Positions 36,901 to 41,000 of a stretch of DNA of 48,450 nt are shown in pieces. The stretch is taken from positions 1 through 48,450 of the IMG/VR virus record IMGVR_UViG_3300028391_000004. One strand, written 5' to 3'. Numbering within the stretch: the stretch's first letter is position 1; each line of letters opens with the position of its first letter. The position numbers and the translations under genes are program-made. This DNA is from a virus. The notes below the pieces were generated by a model, which was not told the origin of the DNA, did not search any database, and saw only the letters and a list, made by a program, of their open reading frames with translations.

Positions 36901-37272
36901 TGGGAATTGTTGTGTTCTACCATCATTTTTATCATTACCAGATGTTGAGGATACATAAATAGTAGCATCCATTGCTCCAAAATCTTCGGCTTTGATTCCA
37001 CCAAATAATTGTGTATCTAATGATTCTAATGAAAAAGATGCAGTAGCATTTAAAGCTTGGTCACCAATTACGTTAAGAGGACCATCAATAGTAAGAGAAC
37101 CAGTAAGTTCTACTGAACCAGTTATGGTAGATTTAATATCTGGGTCTGAGCCCATATTGAAACTCTCAGATACTAATAATGAACCAGAAATAGTTACATT
37201 CTGTGCGAATGAAGTATCTCTGATAAAATCTTTTATCTCCTCAACCTGCTTTCTTGATATTAATCTAGCCAT
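21982..37272 (-). CDS. Giant modular virion/fibre protein, 5096 aa
   Basis: An uninterrupted 15.3-kb reading frame. Order of parts: N-terminal fibre-start segment with SGSLLVSES and GSVELTGSLTIDG (residues 1-90); a right-handed beta-helix / pectate-lyase-like domain (about 100-360, YVSSTSGNDKNDGR at its start); helical repeat cluster A (3 copies); linkers with a degenerate cupredoxin-like fold; two beta super-cassettes; helical cluster (5); two more super-cassettes; helical clusters (3, then 6); and a C-terminal domain with GHDFSYAGAGVTYKALPPNQ, GGGRVFFTSGNELGDFRIGG and EGRTFSKSLFSLVTPFSLAL. The N-terminal beta-helix, the repeats and this C-terminus recall very large structural proteins of cyanophages and other marine myoviruses. 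It is probably a tail-associated adhesin or fibre. Linkers of the type VTDTTQFTSSLSGSG plus SSFEIVTKIIESGSS recur between modules. No frameshift or internal stop is seen. Its precise place on the virion is unknown. Confidence 0.9.
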   Translation of the reverse strand: MARLISRKQVEEIKDFIRDTSFAQNVTISGSLLVSESFNMGSDPDIKSTITGSVELTGSLTIDGPLNVIGDQALNATASFSLESLDTQLFGGIKAEDFGAMDATIYVSSTSGNDKNDGRTQQFPVRTVKRAAELATSGDDGRFGLPTGSLFTGFRIEVSAGTYLEENPIELPKNTTVWGAGLRVTKIVAKNENEDLFWVNSGCYLSEMTFAGLRVFPSVDNSRSGFAIAFAPNSFITTSPYVQNCSMISNQENSFLEKYEAIPAGGGGLNVDGNIIHPDSPLASMVLDAYTQIAPNGVGCQVVGRGFIQLVSFFTNFSAYSVKVLQGGQAVLLNSNTSFGDFGMYASGSRFITGSGGNLEAFNRVRDNYTIIIDTIEDGLTAIPEFVPNTNAGIKVTDELQQFSSNNSSDVVAEQAKSEYRLVSNIVSSGINNIPSLLAKSATRGYNTGSVWNISNGTQTTGSTSATSTELNIIDDRFDKVKQVLSLGARATASYTLVDNIEGLVKVGSNNPYTGSDTTSQTEVDTINRNFNTILQIVEYGLNNEDYPLPALTSSNAANIKVTETPQYNTDISSSAEVANKVSSSFATVFRILELGSDYAPAIVQSSSFENPSIDYQNGYDTLIGNLSFIQNETIAYLSSSWSESDYNEETCKRDIGFIVNGAAHDLLYGGNEESVLNGNFYYLYPSEATASQKQETLDAIRYAGGLAESLVGDITYVEPSINVENGYDLLVNNKSFIQNEVISFVSSSWRGFEYDEVKCKRDVGHVINAVATDLRYGGNERSRIAGEFYYLYPSTATTTQLLPTLDGIEWARDLSKKLVVKDTFVTASAIIQSTYDLIVENRSLIQEETVNFIDTQFPNLVYLRDKCKRDTGYIVDAVATDLYYGGNQKSVRAGLYYNEVPSKVNGDQLNETVDGISYAKSFIDKVIVNEIVESPQVINNTYARVRAGNILQYVSSSISGSETERVKVSSSFGIVEDIIKQGEDSLLSAIAGNTPNFNWRLDEPKLVSNTTLITSSISASSAQVQSISSSFEIVTKIIESGSSITTDKTIGSASNGLPISQVGIPKDSYGDNLITTTIGTKLPNDIVAVSNVNDNIKFTNNSQYTSSISASITIASEISESFRTVIDIVEYGISGSKEISGSANSSSYFEVITLPNDSTAFYINDDQLKYFDGREGWRLGGEDTGSFLGSKKDPTLTLVRNEMYNFSINDLGFEDTTINAPFLIKTKPTAGTTYDVYESIGLINNGITFGTITFTPLADTPDTLYYVNPTNVSASGVINIVDSLPLSSEQEYVYVPTRGEFEKVVNTKDNIKITTDSQYTSSLDASVSDRNIVSGGFSTIVGILKSGVDSFTPTSATYNPADGEFVMTISQHGLDVGDRIYLKPESFVFTCDMDGNRTEHKLPSVGQPAYNKQLTINSITDNTISVNVGKSGPNINFNTTTASYDPSTGDFVATVGKHSLSVGEGIILSPESFAFTCDMDNDQSVKSYPRVGIDPFAVRSIPITSVTDTTLTFNVGASGPNKYFTPTSASYNALTGDMIVTVGQHGLGVGRSVVLEDESFAFTCDQDSDATIHSYPRPGSDPYAGKSIEIKSVGNTQHTPTDAPYNASTGIVTLTIAGHGFSNGDYVKVDDGALIYTCVLDGNTVQKSYPRAGYDYPSGRWLEISNVTTDTFDINIGASSYKSAHTFVSATTGGIRRQTGTFTINVGDGGTASNSLHTFVSASSNAVKHEPQSVHTYVSSSNGAIKHLPQSTHTFVRVNEDSVSTLPILTKNIEGLVKRSDATQFTSSLSGSGNLISKLSSSFETVLDIIEFGTGSTPSTATYDPADGDFVMTIPNHKFRKADSIYLKPESFVFTCEMDDNKTEHKLPSVGQPAYNSKLRIKSVTDNTVTVNVGKSGPNLHFNPTNATYDPATGDFVITTGTHNLSVGEGIILDIESFAFTCDMDDDQSVKSYPRLGIDPYAGRSMIITDVTDTTMTVNVGISGPNKYFTPSDVNYNALTGEMVLTVGQHGLGVSRSVVLENESFAFTCDQDGDSTTHSYPRSGSDPYAEQSIKIISVGTTSHTPTNAPYNPTTGIVTLTIANHGFSNNDYIKVDDGALTYTCVLDGNTTQKSYPRTGIDYPSGRWLQISNVTTNTFEINIGSSSYTGAHTFVSATTNGIKRQDGTFTINVGDGGSASGSIHTFVSASTNAVKHEPQSLHTFVSASREAVKHLPQSVHTFVRTIDDSVTVIPPKVENTEEAIAVTTETQFTTSSISASAADISFISESFEIVTRIIEFGSGSYESSSLYGSEVTASSTVAAYNLLKSNIDFIKEETIAYLSSSWSAADYNETSCSRDIAGIVSGAAEDLIHNVYSASVFNGKFYLEYPSQAQGSQLNQTLDGIRYASRVAQKVASNVTFSNPVQDRLDTQTIINNNKEFIKEEGIAFLSASWSDFDYPEETCKRDIVHILDASITDIVYGGNERTINAGVFYWKYPSEATGSQLFPTLDGIEYAGEVAQKVVSGAVFTPPTSEKVNAYNLVLENRDLIQNEVIEYVSSSWNAADYDDVKCKRDTGYIIDAAITDLLYGGNERSIIAGDFYYKYPSQAQGSQLDQTVDGIVHAQRLSDKVMSNTILVNPSVEREGLYQTIEQNRELVQAEVIAYISSSWVGFDYDEAKCSRDVGHILDAVSTDLRYGGNERSVIAGEYYYLYPSEATSVQKTQTIDGIVHAANLVQKLIQNVVLVQPSATKLSIWNTIRDNRTLIQKEVTEYIDYAYPFFTYNREKCRRDVGHILDGVATDFLWGGNQRSIKGGEFYYLFPSEATTVQKDETIDGIMYAKNLLRDIITQQTLLSPSTVSNTDGNIKVTSFEAVTSSIALSGSYQTEVSESYDIVTGIIKTGIESFTPKTATYDPANGDFVMTVPKHNLYSGDSIYLKPESFVFTCDMDGNRTEHKLPSIGQPAYDNRLTIKSTTSDTITVNVGKSGPNVEYNPTTASYDPATGEFVVTVASHSLSVGEGVVMSAESFAFTCDMDNDQSVKSYPRVGIDPYSVRSLPLTDVTDTTMTFNVGASGPNKYFTPVSASYNALSGDMTLTVSESFGLGVGRSVVLENESIAFTCDMDSNATTHSYPRSGSDPYAEQSIKITSVGTTSHSVTDAPYDSATGDVTITIANHNFNNGDYIKLDDNSLTYTCVLDNNTTTKSYPRPNYDYPSGRWLEISNVTTNTFDINIGSSPYVGSHTFVSATTNGLKRQDGTFTINVGDGGSASGSIHTFVSASNRAVKHEPQSVHTFVSASNGALKHLPQSAHTFIRTDRDSVSTLPILTENIEGLIKINDTTQFTSSLSGSGVESAYVTRSVGFINDIIRLGTDDIPFALAKWFDDTLDAPQQLTTGSYVTASGTFVTDTEFGIVSSSFGQIINIIENGVGTFTPTTAAYNPLNGNFIVTIPNHTLDVGEEIYIRPESFVFTCDMDGNKTEHKLPSVGQPAYTNKLEIISKTDDTITVNVGASGPNVEWTPSNATYNPATGDFVITTGTHTLSVGEGIVLDTGSFAFTCDMDNDQSTKSYPRLGIDPYAGRSMKLTSVTDTTMTVNVGVSGPNKYFTPVSASYNALSGDMTLTVSESFGLGVGRSVVLENESFAFTCDQDSDATTHSYPRLGSDPYAEQSIVITSVGKTQHTPTDAPYNSLTGDVIITIANHNFTNGDYIKISDNGLSYTCILDGNKVKKSYPRPNYDYPSGRWLPISDVTTNTFKINIGASSYVGEHTFVSAEQNSIERQTGTFTINVGNAGSASGSLHTFVSASANAVKHEPQSVHTFVSASKAAVKHLPQSVHKFVRTDKNSISVLPAIVNNTESNIKVTNTNQFTSSIVGSITEVNKVKSSIGIIEDILQNGTSVKPTVVKNNSDKNNLIKVTDAVQITSESFGDRLQQRLISSSIAIVTTIVENGTGSLPTVVEYGTPSDSPKTLAAYNLLKDNIEFIQSESIAYLSSSWSTASYNETSCSRDIGAIISGAAEDMLYNANSSSIFNGKFYYDFPSKAQGAQLQQTLDGINYAGRLAESIVRGYTFQTASALVSGSYELIRNNREFIENETIEFLSSSWDGFTYNEITCKRDITHIIDAVSTDLLYGGNERSVNAGDYYYRYPSAAIIGGVPNENKQKDPTVTAVDFVQGFVSEIVSGAIFQTASNEVDYVYDTIRENREFLQAETVAFVNAKYPNFEYNELSCSRDTGFIIDAVATDLRYGGNQRALTAGEFYYRFPSEATDNQLDETTDALIYTKDLIQKLVNKETLFIPTGSLNTDNGIKVTSFSPATGGDITDITILNTISSSFAIVSDAISNGTGSTPTSSNYGAVSTDSDILTTYGLITESVTFIQNEVVEYISSSWVGFDYDDVKCRRDVGFIVNGVAEDLRYGIVSASSVNARFYYQFPSEANGTGSQAQQTIDGINYAAQLTEQIVKGVTFDFPSTQISASVELIRNNREFIQSESISYLSSSWEGFDYVESTCMRDVGHILDAVSTDLLYGGNQRSKIAGEYYYKYPSSATSTQLEPTTTGIKYAGDVASKLVQNEIFVTASAERLAGNKVLLDNKEFIQNEVISYISSSWSTFDYNEDKCKRDTGYILNGVATDFLYGGNERGRVNGEYYYLYPSDATVNFQSNPNGQLNQTIDGINYSARLAEKVLENITFVTASAEVSASAELLRNNRSFVQNETIEFISSSWSNVKYNEDKCRRDTGYIIDAAVTDLVYGGNERSINAGLYYWRYPSRATNAGTPSEQNQLDPTVDGIRFANGTSQNVVQNLPYTTPSAEITNGVQLLRDNTTFIQKETIAYLSSSWSEFEYNEVSCSRDLGYIIDAVATDLTYGGNERAVQAGTFYYYIPSIATTEQKPQTTDGIDFSKGLAEKIIKQQQLVFPAFLNNNGATALRNAKKVLQGKAISYTNAAFPNFIYNEEKCYRDTGFILDAIATDIIYGGNERSIRAAESYYNGIYGSAAVVINEQKKETAETNRYLRTQFQFVARQAPVEEFGSLIITTGHDFSYAGAGVTYKALPPNQGGDGVPDPDKEITEIGGGRVFFTSGNELGDFRIGGGLVIKQASGTLEGRTFSKSLFSLVTPFSLALQD
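22300..24270 (-). repeat. Helical repeat cluster 4 (6 copies) in the giant protein
   Basis: Six copies. The first is GVAEDLRYGIVSAS, the last is TNAAFPNFIY with a longer tail (EQKKETAETNRYLRTQFQFV) that leads into the C-terminal domain. Copies 3 and 4 carry short inserts (NFQSNPNG, NAGTPSEQN) at the same loop, after the YPS-x-AT segment. Confidence 0.88.
24455..25445 (-). repeat. Helical repeat cluster 3 (3 copies) in the giant protein
   Basis: Three copies. The first has GAAEDMLYNANSSS, the middle is canonical but with an inserted loop (AAIIGGVPNENKQKDP), and the last has VNAKYPNFEY followed by DLRYGGNQRA. Confidence 0.88.
25795..27055 (-). repeat. Beta super-cassette 4 in the giant protein
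   Basis: The fourth copy, with markers FVFTCDMDGNKTEHKL, FAFTCDMDNDQSTKSY, FAFTCDQDSDATTHSY and LSYTCILDGNKVKKSY. It shares the SESFGLG form with copy 3, so copies 3 and 4 are probably closest relatives at this site. Confidence 0.9.
27370..28625 (-). repeat. Beta super-cassette 3 in the giant protein
   Basis: The third copy, with markers FVFTCDMDGNRTEHKL, FAFTCDMDNDQSVKSY, IAFTCDMDSNATTHSY and LTYTCVLDNNTTTKSY. Its third module has TVSESFGLGVGRS where copies 1 and 2 have TVGQHGLGV. Confidence 0.9.
28765..30390 (-). repeat. Helical repeat cluster 2 (5 copies) in the giant protein
   Basis: Five copies of the same CRD/YGGN repeat. The first is the variant GAAEDLIHNVYSAS, lacking YGGN. The last has IDYAYPFFTY and FLWGGNQRS. 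The three inner copies are canonical (for example DAAITDLLYGGNERS). Confidence 0.88.
30570..31830 (-). repeat. Beta super-cassette 2 in the giant protein
   Basis: The second copy of the four-module cassette, with markers FVFTCEMDDNKTEHKL, FAFTCDMDDDQSVKSY, FAFTCDQDGDSTTHSY and LTYTCVLDGNTTQKSY. It follows cassette 1 after one linker module. Confidence 0.9.
31970..33225 (-). repeat. Beta super-cassette 1 in the giant protein
   Basis: About 418 residues made of four related beta modules followed by a run of HTFVSA segments. The four modules are marked by FVFTCDMDGNRTEHKLPSVG, FAFTCDMDNDQSVKSYPRVG, FAFTCDQDSDATIHSYPRPG and LIYTCVLDGNTVQKSYPRAG. The tail reads HTFVSATTGGIRRQTGTFTI, HTFVSASSNAVKHEPQS, HTYVSSSNGAIKHLPQS and HTFVRVNEDSVSTLP. 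Confidence 0.9.
33425..33770 (-). other. Degenerate cupredoxin-like domain in the giant protein
   Basis: GREGWRLGGEDTGSFLGSKK, LTLVRNEMYNFSINDLG, APFLIKTKPTAGTTYDVY and PDTLYYVNPTNVSASGVINI follow the order of the cupredoxin-like domains in the 3720-residue fibre. The Cys-x2-His-x2-Met ligand loop is replaced (YYVNPTNVSAS) and the upstream His is absent, so no type-1 copper site is possible here. Confidence 0.55.
34470..35440 (-). repeat. Helical repeat cluster 1 (3 copies) in the giant protein
   Basis: Three copies of a roughly 100-residue repeat. The consensus runs N-x3-IQNE-x-I-x-YLSSSW, a Y-[ND]-E segment, C-[KRS]-R-D-x-G-[YH]-I-x-[DN]-A, TDL-x-YGGN-[EQ]-RS, FYYLYPS-[EQ]-AT, then QTLDGI. 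The first copy has the GAAHDL variant and the last has IDTQFPNLVY in place of the SSSW segment. Confidence 0.88.
36190..36975 (-). other. Beta-helix (pectate-lyase-like) domain of the giant protein
   Basis: Residues about 100-360 begin TIYVSSTSGNDKNDGRTQQF and continue with VRTVKRAAELA, IEVSAGTYLEENPIELPKNT, VWGAGLRVTKI and several Asn/Ser/Gly-rich turns (YVQNCSMISNQ). This is the usual opening of right-handed beta-helix domains in phage tailspikes and cyanophage fibres (GND-NDG-R, then AGTY-E). Such domains bind or cleave polysaccharide. I cannot see a definite catalytic triad, so binding is safer than hydrolysis. Confidence 0.7.
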
Positions 37273-37276
37273 TAGT

Positions 37277-37762
37277 TTATTCTATTTCTACTATTTTACC
37301 TTTAATTGTAAATGCATTTGTTGGTACTTCCAATGGTACTCTTGTGATATCTTCATTGAATATCATTCTAATTTCTTTCGAACCACTAGCGTATTGACCT
37401 GATAATAATTCAGTTCCCCCACCATCGTATAACTTTACATCATATTTAGTTCTATCTTGTTTTACTCCATAAAGAAATACATCTAAATAATCATATGCAT
37501 TATCTACCTGTAAATCTTCATATGTAAATCTATATCCTTCTATATCTACTCTATCTAATAAATCACCATCATTATTACCATCTTTAGAACCTAAAAATAA
37601 AGTAAATAATTTTTGAGTATTGGAATCCAAAGATGATGATGTTGGAGTAAATTCGTTGATAAAAGTATCTTCGATTACTTCTAATACAAAATTTTTAAAA
37701 GATTGTCTATCTCTCTTTTTTACTGTATTACCTGCGTATATGTTTGGAACCTTTCTACTCAT
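37277..37762 (-). CDS. Hypothetical protein preceding the giant fibre gene, 161 aa
   Basis: The N-terminus is basic (MSRKVPNIYAGNTVKKRDRQ) and is followed by a helix (SFKNFVLEVIEDTFINEF). The C-terminal two thirds look beta-rich and include YRFTYEDLQVDNAYDYLDVF, YDVKLYDGGGTELLSGQY, ASGSKEIRMIFNEDITR and a final AFTIKGKIVEIE. The last part resembles the C-terminal strand of the preceding gene (DRIFIKGDIERVN), so the two may share a small fold. It ends four bases before the ATG of the 5096-residue protein, so it is co-transcribed with it. It may be an adaptor between the tail/baseplate and the giant protein. This is inference from position only. Confidence 0.78.
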   Translation of the reverse strand: MSRKVPNIYAGNTVKKRDRQSFKNFVLEVIEDTFINEFTPTSSSLDSNTQKLFTLFLGSKDGNNDGDLLDRVDIEGYRFTYEDLQVDNAYDYLDVFLYGVKQDRTKYDVKLYDGGGTELLSGQYASGSKEIRMIFNEDITRVPLEVPTNAFTIKGKIVEIE

Positions 37763-38166
37763 TAGTTAACTCGTTCAATATCACCTTTTATAAATATCCT
37801 ATCATCAGTAGAGAAAGACCAAGGGTCTCCATTTCTATCTTCCAATGGGAAGTTTTCTTTTTTCATCTTCACATAAAAATCATTTCCAACTTGCTCGTAA
37901 ACATAATCTTGACTTCTAACGAATAGTTCACCTTGAGAATCATCTGTTAATAAATACATAAAAACATCAAATCTTGCATGCGGTTTTCTTTTATCTTTAA
38001 GTCTTGAATCTAAAGTTTTAATTCTCATATTCTCAACTTTAAAAATCCAATAAAGTGGATGATAGAATTCATATCTATCACCATTTGGTTTATCGGATGG
38101 AACACCTTGAAATGTATTTGGTGCATTTACCTCTTTCATTATATTTTTTAAAGTAAAGATGTTCAT
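37762..38166 (-). CDS. Hypothetical tail/neck-module protein, 134 aa
   Basis: The start overlaps the gp15-like stop and the stop overlaps the next start (TAATG), so the gene is embedded in the tail-completion operon. The sequence has EVNAPNTFQGVPSDKPNGDR, then YEFYHPLYWIFKVENMRIKT, DVFMYLLTDDSQGELFVRSQ, and near the end SFSTDDRIFIKGDIERVN. It looks like a small alpha/beta virion protein with no signal, membrane segment or enzyme motif. I do not recognise the family. Candidates by position are a tail terminator accessory or a fibre-attachment adaptor, but neither is shown by the sequence. Confidence 0.78.
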   Translation of the reverse strand: MNIFTLKNIMKEVNAPNTFQGVPSDKPNGDRYEFYHPLYWIFKVENMRIKTLDSRLKDKRKPHARFDVFMYLLTDDSQGELFVRSQDYVYEQVGNDFYVKMKKENFPLEDRNGDPWSFSTDDRIFIKGDIERVN

Positions 38167-39293
38167 AATTCAATAAATTTACCAGTTACCGATACTTCAT
38201 CTTCAGTATCTAAAACATTAGTTAAAGGTCCTTCAGATTCAAATGCCTGAGTATTATCTAATTTAAATAATATTCTATTTTGAGTTCCATTGAATGTATA
38301 TGTATATCCGTTTGGTGTTATAAACACTCCATTTATATAGATTCTAAACCAACCTTTAGTATCAAACGTACCCCTAAGTTCTTGTGGTAAGATAGGTAAT
38401 TCTACATTATCTAAATAAAAATAAGAGAATTTATTTGTTACCCCATCTGCCGTTTCATCTGGGTATAAACTCTTATTGATATTTGCATCTTTGGAACCTC
38501 TAATTGCTACAAAATCTATAACGTTCTGATACTCATTATAAATATTAGGATTTGAGAATCTCATACCTGTTAAGTCAGTTTCTATACCCCATACAACTTT
38601 CTTCGGAGTGAATGATTTTTTAACAGTTGGTTTCTCATCATATGTTTCAGGAAGTAGGTAAGCGTTCACTACCATAGTGAAAGAAGTTCTAATGATTCTT
38701 TCTGAACCTTCTCCTACTTCTTGTTGATTATCAAACGAATCAATACGAGTTCTAAATTTGTACCCATCTTCATTTCCCCAATACCTATCAGTTGCATATT
38801 GAAATGCTTCAACTATGGTATTCATATGTTCGGTAAATGATGTCCAAATCATTACCTCATAAGTTACAGTTACATAATCAGGTACTGAAACTTCATATTG
38901 TTCAAATGCTTTTTGTGCATTAGGTTGTAGTGAGAATCTTTCGTATCTATTTTGTTTAGAATATTTTCTATAAGCTGGTAAAGTATTTACATCCTTAAAT
39001 TGTGCTAAGTTTGTATCTCTTTCGATAGAGTTTCTTTTGAACATTACTAAAGGAATTTGAATCTTACCTCTTTGGTCTCTCAGATATCCTTTTGCTCTAG
39101 CGTTATTCCATCGTTCAGCATTACCATATAATAAAGGAACTTTAACTTGATTACCATGCTCTTCAACATCAGGTATCACAGTATCCACCATATACTCAGC
39201 AATAGTAGTATCTACATCTAAAAGTTTAACACCCTTAGTGTACTCCTTATCTATACCTCTTTGTAATGCTCTATTTGTTTCTTTCTTATTCAT
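38163..39293 (-). CDS. 15: Tail completion / sheath-terminator protein, gp15-like
   Basis: The protein has 376 residues (T4 gp15: 272). Landmarks line up with T4 gp15 in order: an N-terminal segment with EEHGNQVKVPLLYGNAERW (T4 has a comparable VPITYAS segment), KIQIPLVMFKRNSIERDT, the central VTVTYEVMIWTSFTEHMNTI (T4: MIYELSIFTRYEDDMFQIVE), then FRTRIDSFD and SFTMVVNAYLLPE before a C-terminal region. gp15 caps the tail tube and sheath and mediates joining to the neck. The extra C-terminal part (residues about 245-376) contains IAIRGSKDANINKSLY and a beta-rich end (GWFRIYINGVFITPNGYTYT) that T4 gp15 lacks. That resembles a small capping beta-domain. The stop overlaps the next ATG (ATGA). Confidence 0.78.
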   Translation of the reverse strand: MNKKETNRALQRGIDKEYTKGVKLLDVDTTIAEYMVDTVIPDVEEHGNQVKVPLLYGNAERWNNARAKGYLRDQRGKIQIPLVMFKRNSIERDTNLAQFKDVNTLPAYRKYSKQNRYERFSLQPNAQKAFEQYEVSVPDYVTVTYEVMIWTSFTEHMNTIVEAFQYATDRYWGNEDGYKFRTRIDSFDNQQEVGEGSERIIRTSFTMVVNAYLLPETYDEKPTVKKSFTPKKVVWGIETDLTGMRFSNPNIYNEYQNVIDFVAIRGSKDANINKSLYPDETADGVTNKFSYFYLDNVELPILPQELRGTFDTKGWFRIYINGVFITPNGYTYTFNGTQNRILFKLDNTQAFESEGPLTNVLDTEDEVSVTGKFIEL

Positions 39294-39748
39294 TAAATAA
39301 CTCTCATTTCAGTTTGAATAGAACTTCTTCTAGTCATAAATGTTGATGCAATGATTGAGAATTTCTCCCCACTCTGTCCACCAATTAATTGGTCCTCTCT
39401 TACATTATCAATTTCAAAGTATGCATCGTTATGCATTATAATATCTCCAATCTCTGGATAGAATCCTTTTCCTTTTAGAGTAACTCTATTAAATCTAAAT
39501 TCTACGTTTTGTCCACTATCAGCACCAAATCCTTCATATGAAACCGAAGAATCATCTCTTTCAATTACCGCAGTACATTCAGTACCTTGATAATAAGATT
39601 TGTTTAGGGATTCACCATAAAGGTTTGTTGAGATATCTTCAATAGAGAGCTTGAAAAGTACTACTGTAGTTTCAATTACAGCATCTACCAATTCCTTTGA
39701 AATAGATTCAAAGAATCTTATGTCTCTATTTAATGCAAATCTTGGCAT
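39293..39748 (-). CDS. 14: Neck protein, probable gp14 equivalent
   Basis: A compact 151-residue protein, mainly beta by appearance. Conserved-looking segments are LVDAVIETTVVLFKLSI, NLYGESLNKSYYQG, SYEGFGADSGQNVEFRFNR, GFYPEIGDIIMHNDAYFEID and a C-terminal STFMTRRSSIQTEMRVI. Very similar proteins are annotated as gp14-like neck proteins in marine T4-like phages, to my memory. T4 gp14 is longer (256 residues), so this is a reduced version. Its position between the gp13-like and gp15-like genes supports the call, and its stop overlaps the next start (TAATG). In T4, gp13 and gp14 form the neck ring to which the finished tail docks. Confidence 0.7.
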   Translation of the reverse strand: MPRFALNRDIRFFESISKELVDAVIETTVVLFKLSIEDISTNLYGESLNKSYYQGTECTAVIERDDSSVSYEGFGADSGQNVEFRFNRVTLKGKGFYPEIGDIIMHNDAYFEIDNVREDQLIGGQSGEKFSIIASTFMTRRSSIQTEMRVI

Positions 39749-39749
39749 T

Positions 39750-40898
39750 TTATCCGGTGTATATCGTTAGTGGAACTTTTCGTAACATTTCTTGCTGATA
39801 ATTAGATTCGTTATTTCTAATTTCAAACTGATTTTTTCTACTTAACTCTTCTAAGTTTTCTCTGAGTTGTTCAATCAAAGCATCTTTTTCAGTTTGAGCC
39901 TCAGCTCGTAATGCTGCTCCATCCAACGATATTTCGGAACCAGGAATAGGTACTGAACTATATTTTTCTCTGATTGCTCCTAATAGTTCTTTAGCAAGAG
40001 CAAGTGTGTATTTTCTAATCCATTGTTTACCCACATCATTTATAGATGTATATGGGATAAAATCATAACCAACATTTGAGTAATCTGATACTACATCCAC
40101 AGTTACATTTGTTGAGTTTTGAATAAATTCATTTCTAACAAAATATTCGAACCATAATTTACCCCCAGTTGTTGGTATTGGGAAAATTTGTAATTTATTA
40201 TTTACGATATTAAAAGAGTGTGCCGATTTTCTAATAGTATCATTGAATTCAATTGCCTGTATTCTTAATACATCTTCAAATATTGGCATCAATACAAATT
40301 GTGCAGCTGGTGAGAATGAACCAAATCCAAACTCATCAATTAAATTAAGAGTTCCTTGTCCACTTACTGAGTAAGGGTCAAAGAATCTATTTACTGCTGG
40401 AGTTGCTTCATGGAATACTGTTGTTACATCGATTCGGTTAGCACTTTCACTTACATTAGCGAAAAGAACATCCAAATCATAGTTTTGCTGCCCAGCTACT
40501 AAATCAATAGAACCAGTTTTAATATCGGTGTTACCACCTACACCAGCTAAAGTACCATAGGCATCAGAAATTGCTACCAAATCAGGTAGATTTGAACCTT
40601 GAACTAATTTTCCACTGTAATTTGAACCTGTTGGATTTCCTTTTAATGTATCTAAGTTATTTCTAATGTTAAACTGATTTACTTGCGAAGCATATTCTGA
40701 GGTAGCTTCTTCAAAACAAGCAAATAAACTTTCATCAACCAATTCTACATTTTGAATGGGGTATCCTAATCGTTTTGCACACCAATTAGCCACTTTTGGC
40801 GCATCTACTACGAATAATGCATCCGAATCAAAAGTTCCAAATGGAGTATCCCCTGCTGAGAATGATGATGAACCTGGGTATATGTATTCTACTGCCAT
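39750..40898 (-). CDS. 13: Neck protein, probable gp13 equivalent
   Basis: A 382-residue protein, larger than T4 gp13 (309). Residues about 30-75 (VVDAPKVANWCAKRLGYPIQ, then DESLFACFEEATSEYASQVN) form the conserved N-terminal part that I recall from virion proteins of marine myoviruses. The central part has SGSIDLVAGQQNYDLD, RFFDPYSVSG and a second block with VLMPIFEDVLRIQAIEFND. The segment NNKLQIFPIPTTGGKLWFEY precedes a helical C-terminus (WIRKYTLALAKELLGAIREK) and a final MLRKVPLTIY. It lies first in a trio whose third member looks like gp15, so gp13 (head completion, connecting portal and tail) is the natural assignment. The gp13 call depends more on gene order and remembered homologues than on a diagnostic motif. 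Confidence 0.7.
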   Translation of the reverse strand: MAVEYIYPGSSSFSAGDTPFGTFDSDALFVVDAPKVANWCAKRLGYPIQNVELVDESLFACFEEATSEYASQVNQFNIRNNLDTLKGNPTGSNYSGKLVQGSNLPDLVAISDAYGTLAGVGGNTDIKTGSIDLVAGQQNYDLDVLFANVSESANRIDVTTVFHEATPAVNRFFDPYSVSGQGTLNLIDEFGFGSFSPAAQFVLMPIFEDVLRIQAIEFNDTIRKSAHSFNIVNNKLQIFPIPTTGGKLWFEYFVRNEFIQNSTNVTVDVVSDYSNVGYDFIPYTSINDVGKQWIRKYTLALAKELLGAIREKYSSVPIPGSEISLDGAALRAEAQTEKDALIEQLRENLEELSRKNQFEIRNNESNYQQEMLRKVPLTIYTG

Positions 40899-40971
40899 AA
40901 ATTATTCCTCTCTTTAGTATCGTATCTATAAATATAAAGAAATATAAGAATAGTGTTTTTAGAAAGGACAT
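40899..40971 (-). promoter_or_regulatory. AT-rich leader of the neck-gene operon, possible promoter
   Basis: Because a strong terminator lies just upstream, the neck genes need either read-through or their own promoter. The minus strand here reads ...CTTATATTTCTTTATATTTATAG..., then AGAGAGGAATAATTT before the ATG, where GAGAGGA is a good ribosome-binding site. No exact T4 late box is present in the coding orientation (TATTTATA rather than TATAAATA). A promoter is therefore likely by logic but not proven by motif. Confidence 0.35.
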
Positions 40972-41000
40972 AAAAAAAGAGGGAACTTTCGTTCCCTCTT
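40972..41000 (-). terminator. Rho-independent terminator after the capsid gene
   Basis: Read on the minus strand: AAGAGGGAAC, loop GAAA, then GTTCCCTCTT, a perfect 10-bp stem with a stable GNRA-type tetraloop, directly followed by a run of T. It starts about 28 bases after the capsid stop codon. This is a textbook intrinsic terminator and is the clearest transcription signal in the window. Confidence 0.92.
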
